From Roseateles sp. (GTDB taxonomy: Bacteria > Pseudomonadota > Gammaproteobacteria > Burkholderiales > Burkholderiaceae), in contig JAFAMW010000029.1 in the NCBI GenBank assembly GCA_019232985.1, positions 1 through 45,979 on the forward strand: a stretch of DNA of 45,979 nt. Direction: 5' to 3'. Position numbers and translations under genes: made by a program. The notes beneath the pieces were generated by a model. That model was not told where the DNA came from and searched no databases. It was given only the letters and a program-made list of their open reading frames with translations. Shown here in pieces: positions 16,345 through 25,709 of this stretch (positions within the stretch are counted from its first letter, which is position 1; the number at the start of each line of letters is the position of its first letter).

Positions 16345-16363
16345 GCGCCGGCCCCACCGGCGC
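16345..16363 (+). promoter_or_regulatory. Stem-loop in the hslV leader
   Basis: GCGCCGG (16345-16351), loop CCCCA, CCGGCGC (16357-16363) ends one base before the GGAG Shine-Dalgarno of hslV. A second short repeat, GATCAA-TAC-TTGATC, occupies 16327-16341 over the preceding stop codon. A 5' stem-loop influencing hslVU mRNA stability has been described in E. coli, so a similar role is plausible here. CTTGAT-N11-CCCCAC could alternatively be a poor heat-shock promoter with short spacing. Confidence 0.4.
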
Positions 16364-16374
16364 TGGAGTACCCG

Positions 16375-16929
16375 ATGTCAAACGAATCCTTTCACGGCAC
16401 GACCATCGTCTGCGTGCGCCGCCAGACCGCGAACGGCCTGCAGGTCGCGATCGGCGGCGACGGCCAGGTCACGCTCGGCAACACCGTCGTCAAGTCGACC
16501 GCGCGCAAGGTCCGCAAGCTCTACCGCGAGCAGGTGCTCGCGGGCTTCGCGGGCGCGACGGCCGACGCGTTCACGCTGTTCGAACGCTTCGAGGCCAAGC
16601 TCGAGAAGCACCAGGGCCACCTCGTGCGCGCGGCCGTCGAGCTCACGCGCGACTGGCGCACCGACCGCGTGCTGCGCCGCCTCGAGGCCATGCTCGCCGT
16701 GGCCGACCGCAGCGCCGCGCTGATCATCACCGGCAACGGCGACGTGCTCGAGCCCGAGCACGGCATCGTCGCGATCGGCTCGGGCGGCGCGTTCGCCCAG
16801 GCCGCCGCGCGCGCGCTCTTGCGCCACAGCGAGCTCGGCGCGGCCGAGATCGTCAAGCAGTCGCTCGAGATCGCCGGCGAGATCTGCATCTACACGAACG
16901 GCAACCACACGATCGAGGTCTTGGAATGA
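16375..16929 (+). CDS. hslV: ATP-dependent protease peptidase subunit HslV
   Basis: A 184-residue N-terminal-nucleophile peptidase. The propeptide MSNESFHG is cleaved before TTIVCVRR, leaving Thr9 as the catalytic residue, as in E. coli. The [14 protein letters not shown] and [20 protein letters not shown] blocks are complete. Twelve-subunit HslV forms a complex with HslU and degrades misfolded and regulatory proteins in the cytoplasm. The start is the ATG at 16375, after GGAG with normal spacing. Its stop overlaps the hslU start by four bases (ATGA), consistent with coupled synthesis of the two subunits. Confidence 0.97.
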   Translation: MSNESFHGTTIVCVRRQTANGLQVAIGGDGQVTLGNTVVKSTARKVRKLYREQVLAGFAGATADAFTLFERFEAKLEKHQGHLVRAAVELTRDWRTDRVLRRLEAMLAVADRSAALIITGNGDVLEPEHGIVAIGSGGAFAQAAARALLRHSELGAAEIVKQSLEIAGEICIYTNGNHTIEVLE

Positions 16930-18251
16930 GCAGTATGACGCCCCAGGAAATCGTCTCGGAGCTCGACCGCCACATCGTCGGCCAGCGCGCGGCGAAGCGC
17001 GCCGTCGCGATCGCGATGCGCAACCGCTGGCGCCGCCAGCGCGTCGACGACGCGCTGCGCGCCGAGATCACGCCCAAGAACATCCTGATGATCGGCCCGA
17101 CCGGCGTCGGCAAGACCGAGATCGCGCGGCGCCTCGCCAAGCTCGCCGGCGCGCCCTTCGTCAAGGTCGAGGCGACCAAGTTCACCGAGGTCGGCTATGT
17201 CGGCAAGGACGTCGACTCGATCGTGCGCGACCTCGTCGACGTCGCCGTCAAGAACGAGCGCGAGCTCCAGCTCAAGCGCCAGCGCAGCCTCGCCGAGGAC
17301 GCGGCCGAGGAGCGCGTGCTCGACATCCTCGTGCCCGGCACGGCCGCCGACAACGCGACGCGCCAGACCATGCGCAAGCGCCTGCGCGAGGGCCAGCTCG
17401 ACGCCAGGGAGATCGAGGTCGAGGTCCAGGACCCCAAGCCCGGCGTCGAGCTGCTCGGTATGCCAGGCAGCGTGGGCGGCGGCCAGCCCGGCATGGACGA
17501 GATGGCCGAGCAGCTGCGCGGCCTGTTCTCGCAGCTCGGCAGCCAGCGCACCCACAAGCGCAAGCTCACGATCCCCGAGGCGCTGCGCCTGCTCGTCGAC
17601 GAGGAGGCCGCGAAGCGCCTGAACGAGGACGAGATCAGGAGCGCGGCGCTCGCGAGCGCGCAGGAGATGGGCATCGTCTTCATCGACGAGATCGACAAGG
17701 TCGCGAGCCGCCAGGAGGCCGGCGGCGCCGAGGTCTCGCGCCAGGGCGTGCAGCGCGACCTGCTGCCGCTCGTCGAGGGCACGACGGTCAGCACCAAGTA
17801 CGGCCTCGTCAAGACCGACCATATGCTGTTCATCGCGTCGGGCGCCTTCCACCTCGCGAAGCCGAGCGACCTGATCCCCGAGCTGCAGGGGCGTTTGCCG
17901 ATCCGTGTCGAGCTCGACTCGCTGTCGGTCGACGACTTCGTCGCGATCCTCGAGAGCACCCACGCGAGCCTGGCGAAGCAGTACGAGGCGCTGCTGCGCA
18001 CCGAGGGCGTGACGCTCGAGCTCCAGCCCGCGGCGATCCGCCGCATCGCCGAGATCGCGTTCGAGGTCAACGAGCGCACCGAGAACATCGGCGCGCGCCG
18101 CCTCGCGACGGTGATGGAACGCCTGCTCGACGAGATCAGCTTCGACGCGCCGAACCGCGGCGGTCAGACCGTCACGATCGGCGCGGCCGAGGTCGAGCTC
18201 GCACTCGGCGCGCTCGCGCAGAACGAGGACCTGTCGCGCTTCATCCTCTGA
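16926..18251 (+). CDS. hslU: ATP-dependent protease ATPase subunit HslU
   Basis: A 441-residue AAA+ unfoldase, at the standard length. Walker A is GPTGVGKT (57-64), the pore loop GYVG (90-93), and Walker B FIDEIDK near 255. An intermediate domain is present at about 110-245, and the C-terminal LSRFIL tail inserts into HslV to activate it. It unfolds substrates and feeds them to HslV. Its stop codon is embedded in a perfect hairpin that also contains the stop of the convergent coaX. Confidence 0.97.
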   Translation: MSSMTPQEIVSELDRHIVGQRAAKRAVAIAMRNRWRRQRVDDALRAEITPKNILMIGPTGVGKTEIARRLAKLAGAPFVKVEATKFTEVGYVGKDVDSIVRDLVDVAVKNERELQLKRQRSLAEDAAEERVLDILVPGTAADNATRQTMRKRLREGQLDAREIEVEVQDPKPGVELLGMPGSVGGGQPGMDEMAEQLRGLFSQLGSQRTHKRKLTIPEALRLLVDEEAAKRLNEDEIRSAALASAQEMGIVFIDEIDKVASRQEAGGAEVSRQGVQRDLLPLVEGTTVSTKYGLVKTDHMLFIASGAFHLAKPSDLIPELQGRLPIRVELDSLSVDDFVAILESTHASLAKQYEALLRTEGVTLELQPAAIRRIAEIAFEVNERTENIGARRLATVMERLLDEISFDAPNRGGQTVTIGAAEVELALGALAQNEDLSRFIL

Positions 18252-18271
18252 GGCGCTGCGCGCCTCAGAGG
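18245..18271. terminator. Bidirectional hairpin between hslU and coaX
   Basis: A perfect 12-bp stem, CCTCTGAGGCGC (18245-18256) with GCGCCTCAGAGG (18260-18271), and a three-base loop TGC. The hslU TGA (18249-18251) and the coaX stop (18265-18267, complement) are base-paired with each other inside the stem. No T-run follows on either strand. It is a likely shared transcript 3' end for the convergent genes. Confidence 0.65.
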
Positions 18272-19032
18272 GCCAGCCGGTGCGACTGGAGCACGAGCAG
18301 GCCGTCGAAGATCAGCGACTCGATCAGCTCGTGCGCGACGTCGAGCGCGGGCGCGACCTTCCAGCCCGCGCCGCCCGTCATCAGGGTCAGCGGCGCGTGG
18401 CCGACGCGCTGCGCGAGGTGGCGGTGCATGCGCTCGATCGCGCCCGTGATCGCGAAGTTGCCGCCGCTCGTCAGCGCGTCCGAGGTGTTGGTCGGGAACT
18501 CGCGGACCTCGCCGGTCGGCACGCGCAGGCCGGCCGTGCCCGACTCGAGCGCGCGCAGCATGATGCCGTGGCCGGGCAGGATCAGGCCGCCGAGGAAATG
18601 GCCGTCGGCGTCGAGCGCGTCGACGGTCACGGCCGTGCCGACCATCACGACCAGGCAGGCGCGCGCCGCGCCGCGCTGCAGCACATGCCAGCGCGCGCCG
18701 ACCTGCGCGACGAAGCGGTCGGCGCCGAGCCGGCCCGGGTGGTCGTAGCCGTTGTGGACGCCGCCGGCCTGGGCGCTCGAGACGAACCAGCGCGGCTCGG
18801 TGTCCCACATCTCGAGCTGCTCCTCGACGCGCCGGCGCACCGCGTCGCCGGCGACGTTGCAGCCGAGCACGCTCGCGGGCTGGGCCAGGCCCGCCCAGTC
18901 GCCCTCGCGCAGCGCGTCGATGTTCTCGAGGAAGACCGCGCCATGCGCGAGCACGGCCGCACCTGGCTGGGGCGACGCGTACTGCGCCCATTTGAGGCGC
19001 GTATTGCCGATGTCGATGGCGAGAAAACTCAT
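18265..19032 (-). CDS. coaX: Type III pantothenate kinase
   Basis: A 255-residue CoaX of the acetate/sugar kinase fold. It opens [16 protein letters not shown] (phosphate-binding loop at 7-16), contains [14 protein letters not shown] in the middle, and [25 protein letters not shown] with the conserved aspartates, then [10 protein letters not shown]. It phosphorylates pantothenate as the first step of coenzyme A synthesis. The birA gene that often precedes coaX is absent here; instead the upstream side is the divergent chemoreceptor cluster. The start is the ATG at 19030-19032, with only a weak Shine-Dalgarno. A far longer open frame continues upstream but is the antisense shadow of the chemoreceptor. 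Confidence 0.94.
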   Translation of the reverse strand: MSFLAIDIGNTRLKWAQYASPQPGAAVLAHGAVFLENIDALREGDWAGLAQPASVLGCNVAGDAVRRRVEEQLEMWDTEPRWFVSSAQAGGVHNGYDHPGRLGADRFVAQVGARWHVLQRGAARACLVVMVGTAVTVDALDADGHFLGGLILPGHGIMLRALESGTAGLRVPTGEVREFPTNTSDALTSGGNFAITGAIERMHRHLAQRVGHAPLTLMTGGAGWKVAPALDVAHELIESLIFDGLLVLQSHRLAL

Positions 19033-19338
19033 GGTTCTGGTTTTGCTGGGCGACGCGGGACGCTGCCGCGGCCTTGTCGTCTCCGGCACCGCGGGCAGCG
19101 CGTGCATGGTAGCGGGCCGGCGCGCCGGCCGCCCAGCCCCGCGCCCGGGGGAGCCCGCCCGGCTCCGGGCAAACGCTGAGGCGCGTCGGCATCGACGCGA
19201 CATTTGATGGCCGCCCCATAGCCCAAGCGCCCCTGAATTGTGCAAACTCGGGACCATGCTTGCACAAGGCTGGCCGGCGCCCCGAAGCGGGGCCTGCGAA
19301 GTTCGTGCCGCATGCACTCCGAACGCAGGAGACTCGAC
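19033..19338. promoter_or_regulatory. coaX / chemoreceptor intergenic region with inverted repeats
   Basis: This 306-bp gap between divergent coaX and the first chemoreceptor holds no gene I can support. It contains TTGTGCAA (19238-19245) and its exact inverted copy TTGCACAA (19260-19267), separated by 14 bases, and a GC hairpin, GCCCCG-AAG-CGGGGC (about 19279-19293). I see no confident FliA-type or sigma-54 promoter. The inverted repeat is placed suitably for an operator of the chemoreceptor operon. Confidence 0.45.
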
Positions 19339-21162
19339 ATGAAAAACATCTCGATCGCGGCGCGGCTGTGGCTGCCCGTCGGCGTGCTCGCGACGGTCGT
19401 CGCGCTGATCGTGGCGGCCCAGGCGTTGCGGATCCGCGGCCAGCTCGACGCAATGCGCAGCGCGCAGGAGGGCCAGCAGAGCAAATTCGAGCTCGCGCTG
19501 CGCTGGCGCGGCCTGACCGAGGCCAACGCGGCGCGCACCGTGGCCGGCCTCGTCGCCGCCGACGACAGCGTCACGGCAGCGCTGAAGCCCGCCGTCGACA
19601 CGACGACCGCGACGATCTCGGACCTCCAGCGCGCGATCGAGAAGCAGGCCGACAGCGCCGAGGAGCGCGGCGCGCTCGCGACGATCGGCCAGAAGCGCAG
19701 CGACTACATCGCGCTGCGCAACGACATCAACAAGCTCAAGACCGCCGGCAACGGCGCGGCCGCCCAGGACGAGCTGAAGACGCGGCTGCAGCCCGCGATC
19801 GGCGACTACCTGGCCGCGCAGCAGGCCTTCGTCGACCTCCAGAAGCAGCGCAGCGACGCGCTGCGCGCCCAGGTCACGGCCGACCGCATGGGCACGATCT
19901 GGACGATCAGCTTCGCGATGGCCGGCATCGTCGCCCTGCTCGCGTTCTCGACCTGGCGCATCGTGCTCGCGATCCGGCCCGCGCTCGCCGAGCTCGCGCG
20001 CCTCGCCGAGCGCATCGGCGACGGCGACCTCGCGAACGAGGTCGACACCTCGCGCGGCGACGAGATCGGCCGCGTCCAGCAGGCGCTCGCGGCGATGCAG
20101 GGCTCGCTCGCGCGCATCGTCGGCCAGGTGCGCGCGGCGTCCGAGAGCATCCAGACCGCGAGCAGCGAGATCGCGGTCGGCAACCAGGACCTGTCGCAGC
20201 GCACCGAGCAGACCGCGAGCAATCTGCAGCAGACCGCGAGCTCGATGAGCGCGATCACGACGACGGTGCGCCAGAGCGCCGACAGCGCCGCGACCGCGAA
20301 CCAGCTCGCGAGCAACGCGGCGCAGGTCGCGCAGCGCGGCGGCGCGGCCGTCGCCCAGGTCGTCGCGACCATGGACGAGATCAACACGAGCTCGAAGAAG
20401 ATCGGCGACATCATCGGCGTGATCGACGGCATCGCATTCCAGACCAATATCCTCGCGCTGAACGCGGCCGTCGAGGCCGCGCGCGCGGGCGAACAGGGTC
20501 GCGGCTTCGCGGTCGTCGCGGGCGAGGTGCGCTCGCTCGCGCAGCGCAGCGCCGAGGCCGCGCGCGAGATCAAGGCCCTGATCGGCAACAGCGTCGGCAA
20601 GGTCGAGGCCGGCACCCAGCAGGTCGAGGCCGCGGGCCGCACGATGGATGAGATCGTCGCGAGCGTCGGCCGCGTCAACGACATCATCGGCGAGATCCGC
20701 GCGAGCACCGGCGAGCAGAGCGAGGGCATCACGACGGTCAACGCGGCGGTCGGCCAGCTCGACCAGATGACACAGCAGAACGCCGCGCTCGTCGAGGAAT
20801 CGGCCGCCGCGGCCGAGAGCCTGCGCGAGCAGGCCCAGCGGCTCGCGAGCCTGGTCGGCAACTTCCGCCTGCAGGCCGGCGGCGGCCTGGCTGCGGTCGC
20901 GGCGCGCGCGCCGGCGCCCGGCGCCGCGCCGGCGCCGCCGACGCCGAGCCCTGCCGCCGCGGCCCGCGCGCCGGCGGCCCGCCCGGCCGCCCGGCCTGCG
21001 GCTGCCGCGGCCCGACCCGCGGCCGCTCGACCGGCCTCCGGCGCGAATGGCAGCAAGGCGCCCGCCCCCAAGCACGCCGCGGCACCGGCCGCGCCGCTAC
21101 CATCGAGCGCGCCGGCCCAGCCGAGCGCCGTCGTCGGCGACGGCGACTGGGCAACCTTCTGA
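19339..21162 (+). CDS. Methyl-accepting chemotaxis protein with CheR-docking tail
   Basis: A 607-residue transmembrane chemoreceptor. It has TM1 at about 10-28, a periplasmic helical sensor (about 30-180), TM2 at about 186-208, HAMP (about 209-262) and a cytoplasmic signalling domain with the hairpin tip [35 protein letters not shown]. An Ala/Pro-rich linker of some 80 residues ends in DWATF, which fits the xWxxF pentapeptide that tethers CheR and CheB. The start is the ATG at 19339 after GCAGGAG. It lies 19 bp upstream of a second receptor with nearly identical DNA in the signalling region. The ligand is unknown. Confidence 0.94.
   Translation: MKNISIAARLWLPVGVLATVVALIVAAQALRIRGQLDAMRSAQEGQQSKFELALRWRGLTEANAARTVAGLVAADDSVTAALKPAVDTTTATISDLQRAIEKQADSAEERGALATIGQKRSDYIALRNDINKLKTAGNGAAAQDELKTRLQPAIGDYLAAQQAFVDLQKQRSDALRAQVTADRMGTIWTISFAMAGIVALLAFSTWRIVLAIRPALAELARLAERIGDGDLANEVDTSRGDEIGRVQQALAAMQGSLARIVGQVRAASESIQTASSEIAVGNQDLSQRTEQTASNLQQTASSMSAITTTVRQSADSAATANQLASNAAQVAQRGGAAVAQVVATMDEINTSSKKIGDIIGVIDGIAFQTNILALNAAVEAARAGEQGRGFAVVAGEVRSLAQRSAEAAREIKALIGNSVGKVEAGTQQVEAAGRTMDEIVASVGRVNDIIGEIRASTGEQSEGITTVNAAVGQLDQMTQQNAALVEESAAAAESLREQAQRLASLVGNFRLQAGGGLAAVAARAPAPGAAPAPPTPSPAAAARAPAARPAARPAAAAARPAAARPASGANGSKAPAPKHAAAPAAPLPSSAPAQPSAVVGDGDWATF
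20194..20248 (+). repeat. 55-bp exact direct repeat, copy 1 (chemoreceptor signalling region)
   Basis: Identical base for base to 22049-22103 in the second receptor gene. A further 56-bp exact match pairs 20437-20492 with 22292-22347. Third codon positions are conserved too, which points to a recent tandem duplication or gene conversion. Confidence 0.85.
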
Positions 21163-21181
21163 CCCTTTCGAGGAGCATCCG

Positions 21182-22732
21182 ATGCTGCGTCGCTGGAAGA
21201 TCCGTCCCCGCCTGCTGATCGGCTTCGGCCTGATGCTGCTGATGTCGGCCGTGCTCGCCGGCATCGGCGCGTTCGGCCTGCACGTGTCGCGCGAGGCGCT
21301 CGAGGGCATCACGATGAGGCTGATCCCGGCCGAGCATGTGACGATCGCCGCTCGGACCAACCTGCTCAAGAGCGAAATCGCAACCTCGAACATGGCCGCG
21401 GCGATCTTCAGCACCGACGACATCAAGCGCGCCAAGGCGGACTGGGACGCGGCCCAGGCCGCGCTCGACAAGGCGATGAAGGACTTCGGCGCGCTCGCGG
21501 CGAACGACACCCAGCGCGACAACCTCAAGACCTTCGCCGGCTACATAGCGACCTACCACCAGGCCGTGCTGCCGGTCGCCGACAAGCTCGCGAACAACGG
21601 CTACGCCGAGGCCAAGGACGCGTTCACCGACCTCAAGGCCGCCGACGCGGCCTACCAGCCCGCGCTGAAGATGCTCGACGGCATCGAGGACAACCTCAGC
21701 AAGAACAGCAACGCGCTGTTCGACAAGGTCGACACGCTCGTCGCGACGCTGTTCGGCGTGCTCGTCGTCGCCTTCCTCGTGTGCGTCGGCCTCGGCGTCG
21801 CGCTCGCCTGGCGCGTGTCCGACTCGATCGTCGAGCCCGTGCAGCGCGCGACGCGCTTCGCCGAGCGCATCGCCGACGGCGACCTGCGCGAGGCGCCGGC
21901 CGTGCAGGGCGCCGACGAGGCGGCCGAGATGATGGGCTCGCTCGCGGCGATGCAGGGCTCGCTCGCGCAGATCGTCGGCGCGGTGCTGCAGGCGGCCGAG
22001 AGCATCCAGGTCGCGAGCAGCGAGGTCGCGACCGGCAACCTCGACCTCTCGCAGCGCACCGAGCAGACCGCGAGCAATCTGCAGCAGACCGCGAGCTCGA
22101 TGAACGAACTCACGAGCACGGTCAACCAGAGCGCGGACGCCGCCGGCACGGCCAAGCAGCTCGCCGGCACCGCGGCCGACGCGGCCGGGCGCGGCGGCGC
22201 CGTGGTCGGCCAGGTCGTCGCGACGATGGGCGAGATCAGCGCGAGCTCGAAGAAGATCGCCGACATCATCGGCACGATCGACGGCATCGCGTTCCAGACC
22301 AATATCCTCGCGCTGAACGCGGCCGTCGAGGCCGCGCGCGCGGGCGAGCAAGGCCGCGGCTTCGCGGTCGTCGCCGGCGAGGTGCGCCTGCTCGCGCAGC
22401 GCTCGGCCGAGGCCGCGCGCGAGATCAAGGCCCTGATCACCACCAGCGTCGAGCGCGTCGAGGCCGGCACCGGCCTCGTCAACGACGCGGGCAGCACGAT
22501 GGGCGAGATCGTCGCATCGGTGCAGCGCGTCGCCGACATCATCGGCGAGATCTCGAGCGCGGCGAGCGCGCAGAGCGCGGGCATCGGCACCGTCAACGGC
22601 GCGGTCGGCCAGCTCGACCAGATGACGCAGCAGAACGCCGCGCTCGTCGAGCAGTCGGCCGCGGCCGCGCAGTCGCTGCGCGAGCAGGCGCAGAAGCTCT
22701 CGTCGCTGATGAGCCGCTTCCGCGTGGCCTGA
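21182..22732 (+). CDS. Methyl-accepting chemotaxis protein without docking tail
   Basis: A 516-residue chemoreceptor. It has TM1 at about 10-31, a four-helix-bundle-like periplasmic domain (about 32-182; [27 protein letters not shown]), TM2 at about 184-208, HAMP, and the same signalling hairpin as its neighbour. It ends LMSRFRVA immediately after the signalling helices, so the linker and xWxxF tail of the first receptor are missing. The start is the ATG at 21182 behind GAGGAG. The sensor domains of the two receptors differ while their signalling parts are almost the same, so they probably sense different stimuli and share the same arrays. Confidence 0.94.
   Translation: MLRRWKIRPRLLIGFGLMLLMSAVLAGIGAFGLHVSREALEGITMRLIPAEHVTIAARTNLLKSEIATSNMAAAIFSTDDIKRAKADWDAAQAALDKAMKDFGALAANDTQRDNLKTFAGYIATYHQAVLPVADKLANNGYAEAKDAFTDLKAADAAYQPALKMLDGIEDNLSKNSNALFDKVDTLVATLFGVLVVAFLVCVGLGVALAWRVSDSIVEPVQRATRFAERIADGDLREAPAVQGADEAAEMMGSLAAMQGSLAQIVGAVLQAAESIQVASSEVATGNLDLSQRTEQTASNLQQTASSMNELTSTVNQSADAAGTAKQLAGTAADAAGRGGAVVGQVVATMGEISASSKKIADIIGTIDGIAFQTNILALNAAVEAARAGEQGRGFAVVAGEVRLLAQRSAEAAREIKALITTSVERVEAGTGLVNDAGSTMGEIVASVQRVADIIGEISSAASAQSAGIGTVNGAVGQLDQMTQQNAALVEQSAAAAQSLREQAQKLSSLMSRFRVA
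22049..22103 (+). repeat. 55-bp exact direct repeat, copy 2
   Basis: Second copy of the 20194-20248 sequence, within the second chemoreceptor gene, about 1.86 kb from copy 1. Confidence 0.85.
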
Positions 22733-22751
22733 AGGCAAGGCCCGCGCGCGC

Positions 22752-24494
22752 ATGTCCGACGTCTTCGTTTCCTACGCTCGCGCGAGCGAGGCGCAGGCGC
22801 GGCAGATCGGCGCGCTGCTGCGCGCGGCCGGCTACCGCGTCTGGCGCGACGACGAGCTGCCCGCCCACCGCGCCTACGCCGAGGTCATCGCCGAGCGCCT
22901 CGCCGCGGCCAAGGCCGTGCTCGTGCTGTGGTCCGACGCGGCCGTGGCCTCGCAATGGGTGCAGTCCGAGGCCGACCGCGCGCGCAACGAGCGCAAGCTC
23001 GTCCAGCTCAGGCTCGACGCGTGCACGCTGCCGATGCCCTTCGACCGCATCCAGTGCGCCGACCTCGCGGGCTGGCGCGGCGACGCCGACGCGCCGGGCT
23101 GGCGCAAGGTGCTCGGCAGCCTCGCGGCCCTGATCGACGGCAGCGGCGCCGCGGCGGCGCCGCTCGCCCCGGCCGCCGCGCCGCCGCGGCTCGCGATCTG
23201 CGTGCTGCCGTTCGCGAACATGAGCGGCGACGCCGAGCAGGACTATTTCAGCGACGGCATCAGCGAGGACATCATCACCGACCTGTCCAAGGTCTCGGCG
23301 CTGTCGGTCGTCTCGCGCAACACCGCGTTCCAGTTCAAGGGCCGCCACGTCGACCTGCGCCAGCTCGCGCGCGAGCTCGGCGTCAGCCATGTGCTCGAGG
23401 GCAGCGTGCGCAAGGCCGGCGCGCGCGTGCGCATCACGGCGCAGCTGATCGAGGCGGCCTCGGACAGCCACCTCTGGGCCGAGCGCTACGACCGCGAGCT
23501 GACCGACATCTTCGCGCTGCAGGACCAGATCTCGCAGGCCATCGTCGCGGCGCTGCGCCTCAAGCTGCTGCCGGCCGAGAAGCGCGCGATCGAGCGGCGC
23601 GGTACGGCCGACGCGGCCGCCTACGACCTCTACCTGATGGCGCGGCGCGAATGGCTGAGCGGCAACGCCGACGCGCGCGGGCTCAGGACCATCGTGCGCC
23701 TGTGCCTGCGCGCGACCGAGCTCGACCCGTCCTACGCGCTCGCCTGGGCGCTCGCCGCGATGGCCCAGGTCACGCTGTTCTTCCGCCACCGCGACACCGA
23801 GCTCGACGGCATGGTCCTGGTCGAGCGCGCGCTCGCGCTGGACCCCGACCTCGCCGAGGCCCACGCGGTCAAGGCGCGCTATCTGTCGGGCCGCGGCGAT
23901 CTCGACGCGGCCGACGCCGCGATCGAGACCGCGCTGCGGCTCGACCCCCAGTCCTACGAGGTCAACCTCAACGCCGGCTTCGTGCGCTTCCGCCAGCGCC
24001 GCCTCGCCGACGCGGCGCGCCTGTACGAGGCCGCGACGGCGCTCGCCGAGACCGCGTTCGGCGCGCCGGCGATGCTGGCCACCTGCTACCTCGGCCTCGG
24101 CGACCGCGCCAGCGCCGAGCGCGCGTCGCGCACGACGCTCGCGCGCGTCGAGGCCGCCGTCGCCCGGGACCCGAACAACGGCATGGCGCTGGGCTTCGGC
24201 GCCGGCGCGCTCGCGGCGCTCGGCGACGCGGCGCGCGCGCACGAATGGGTGGCGCGCGCGCTGCTCCTCGACCCGGACAACCGCAGCATGCGCTACAACC
24301 TCGCGTGCGCGCTGGCCGGCTGGCTCGGCGACCTCGCGGGCGCCGAGGCCCTGCTCGCCCCCTACCTGCCGACGGCGACCTCGAGCGAGCTCGACCATAT
24401 CGACGTCGACCCCGACCTCGACGCGCTGCGCGCGCAGCCCGGCTTCGCGGCCCTTCTCGCGGCCGCGCGCGCGCGCCTGGCGGCGGCGCCGTGA
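22752..24494 (+). CDS. TIR domain - TolB-like domain - TPR repeat protein
   Basis: A 580-residue protein of three parts. Residues 1-130 are a TIR domain (SDVFVSYARAS, YRVWRDDELPAHRAYAEVIAERL, AVLVLWSDAAVASQWVQSEADRA); Glu73 in WVQSE matches the catalytic glutamate of NAD-cleaving TIR proteins. Residues 147-275 are the COG5616/TolB-N-like domain often attached to class III adenylate cyclases or winged-helix regulators (LPFANMSGDAEQDYFSDGISEDIITDLSKV). Residues 285-565 are TPR repeats. There is no signal peptide or membrane span. It starts 19 bp after the second chemoreceptor and its stop overlaps the MFS start. The domains are clear; whether it is a signalling NADase, a defence protein or a scaffold is unknown. 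Confidence 0.88.
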   Translation: MSDVFVSYARASEAQARQIGALLRAAGYRVWRDDELPAHRAYAEVIAERLAAAKAVLVLWSDAAVASQWVQSEADRARNERKLVQLRLDACTLPMPFDRIQCADLAGWRGDADAPGWRKVLGSLAALIDGSGAAAAPLAPAAAPPRLAICVLPFANMSGDAEQDYFSDGISEDIITDLSKVSALSVVSRNTAFQFKGRHVDLRQLARELGVSHVLEGSVRKAGARVRITAQLIEAASDSHLWAERYDRELTDIFALQDQISQAIVAALRLKLLPAEKRAIERRGTADAAAYDLYLMARREWLSGNADARGLRTIVRLCLRATELDPSYALAWALAAMAQVTLFFRHRDTELDGMVLVERALALDPDLAEAHAVKARYLSGRGDLDAADAAIETALRLDPQSYEVNLNAGFVRFRQRRLADAARLYEAATALAETAFGAPAMLATCYLGLGDRASAERASRTTLARVEAAVARDPNNGMALGFGAGALAALGDAARAHEWVARALLLDPDNRSMRYNLACALAGWLGDLAGAEALLAPYLPTATSSELDHIDVDPDLDALRAQPGFAALLAAARARLAAAP

Positions 24495-25669
24495 CGGCGG
24501 CACAAGCGGGAGCCCGCGGCCTGCGCGCCTGGCAGGTCATGGCCGGCGGTGTCGCCGCGATCACGCTCGCGCTCGGCCCCGCGCGCTTCGCCTACACGCC
24601 GCTGCTGCCGCTGATGCACGCCGAGGCCGGCCTGAGCCTCGCCGACGGCGGCGCGCTCGCGTCGATCAACTACGCCGGCTATATCAGCGGCGCGCTGCTC
24701 GTCGCCTGGGTCGAATCGCCGGTCTGGCGCTACCGGCTCTACGCCTGGGGCCTCGTCGTCGGCGTGCTCAGCGCGGCGCTGATGGGGCTGGCTAGCGATT
24801 ACGCGGTCTGGGCCGTCGCGCGCTATGTCGGCGGGCTCGCGGGGGCGGCGGCAATGCTGCTCGGCTCGGGCCTGGTCCAGGGCTGGCTCGTGCGCGCGGG
24901 CCGGCGGCCCGAGCTCGGCGTGCAGTTCAGCGGCATCGGCCTCGCGATCACGCTGTCGGCGCTCGGCAGCCTCGCGATGGCGCAACTGCATTGGGACTGG
25001 GCGCGCCAATGGTGGGCCTACGCGGCGCTCGCGCTGGCCCTGCTCGTCCCCGCGCTCGGCTGGCGCCCGCCCGTGCCGCCGGCGCCCGCGGCGCGCGCCG
25101 CGAGCGGTCCGCCGCGGCGCTGGCTCGCCTGGTTGATGGCCAGCTACTTCTGCGCCGGCTGGGGCTTCGTCGTCAGCGCGACCTTCACGGTCGCGATGGT
25201 CGAGCGCCAGCCACTGCTCTCAGGCAAGGGCGCGCTCGCCTGGCTGCTCGTCGGCGCCGCGGCGACGCCGGCCGTGTTCGTCTGGGACCGCGTCGCGCGG
25301 CGCCTCGGCGATATCGGCGCGCTCGCGACGGCCTTCGCCTTGCAGATCGCCGCGGTCCTGCTGGCCGCGTTCGGCGGCAGTCTCGGCGCGGCGCTCGGCG
25401 CCGCGCTGCTCTACGGCGCGAGCTTCACGGGCCTCGTGAGCCTGACCCTCGCCCTGGTCGGCCGCCATGCGCCGGGCAACCCGGGCAAGGCGATGGCGCG
25501 GCTCACGCTCAGCTACGGCGTCGCCCAGGTGCTCGCGCCGGCGCTGAGCGGCCGCCTCGCCGAGGCGAGCGGCTCCTTCCACTCGGCGCTGTGGCTCACG
25601 GCCGGCGTGCTCGTCGTGGGCCTCGCGATGCTCGCGCGCCTGCCCGGCGCCGAGCGGGCCGCCCGCTGA
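24491..25669 (+). CDS. MFS transporter, YbfB/YjiJ family
   Basis: A 392-residue major facilitator with about twelve hydrophobic segments. The first half starts GGVAAITLALGPARFAYTPLLPLMHAEAGLSLADGGALASINYAGYISGALL, which is typical of the YbfB/YjiJ permeases. The start is a GTG at 24491 forming a GTGA overlap with the stop of the TIR gene, so translation is coupled. The substrate of this family is not established. Its place behind receptors and a TIR protein may mean export or import of a related small molecule, which is inference only. Confidence 0.87.
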   Translation: MTAAQAGARGLRAWQVMAGGVAAITLALGPARFAYTPLLPLMHAEAGLSLADGGALASINYAGYISGALLVAWVESPVWRYRLYAWGLVVGVLSAALMGLASDYAVWAVARYVGGLAGAAAMLLGSGLVQGWLVRAGRRPELGVQFSGIGLAITLSALGSLAMAQLHWDWARQWWAYAALALALLVPALGWRPPVPPAPAARAASGPPRRWLAWLMASYFCAGWGFVVSATFTVAMVERQPLLSGKGALAWLLVGAAATPAVFVWDRVARRLGDIGALATAFALQIAAVLLAAFGGSLGAALGAALLYGASFTGLVSLTLALVGRHAPGNPGKAMARLTLSYGVAQVLAPALSGRLAEASGSFHSALWLTAGVLVVGLAMLARLPGAERAAR

Positions 25670-25709
25670 ACCGCCCCTGGCCGCCTTCGGGCGCCGGGCT
25701 TGCCCGTGA

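Noticed and set aside
19033..21075. Minus-strand frame that would extend CoaX to 936 residues
   Set aside because: It is antisense to the chemoreceptor and lacks any domain; CoaX alone fits family length from the ATG at 19030-19032.
20194..22347. Direct repeats in the chemoreceptor genes as a mobile element
   Set aside because: The repeats lie in matching codons of the conserved signalling hairpin, so gene duplication explains them better than transposition.
22928..24490. Very long plus-strand frame extending upstream of the MFS gene
   Set aside because: It is out of frame with the TIR gene and Arg/Pro-rich; only the part from the GTG at 24491 resembles a protein family.
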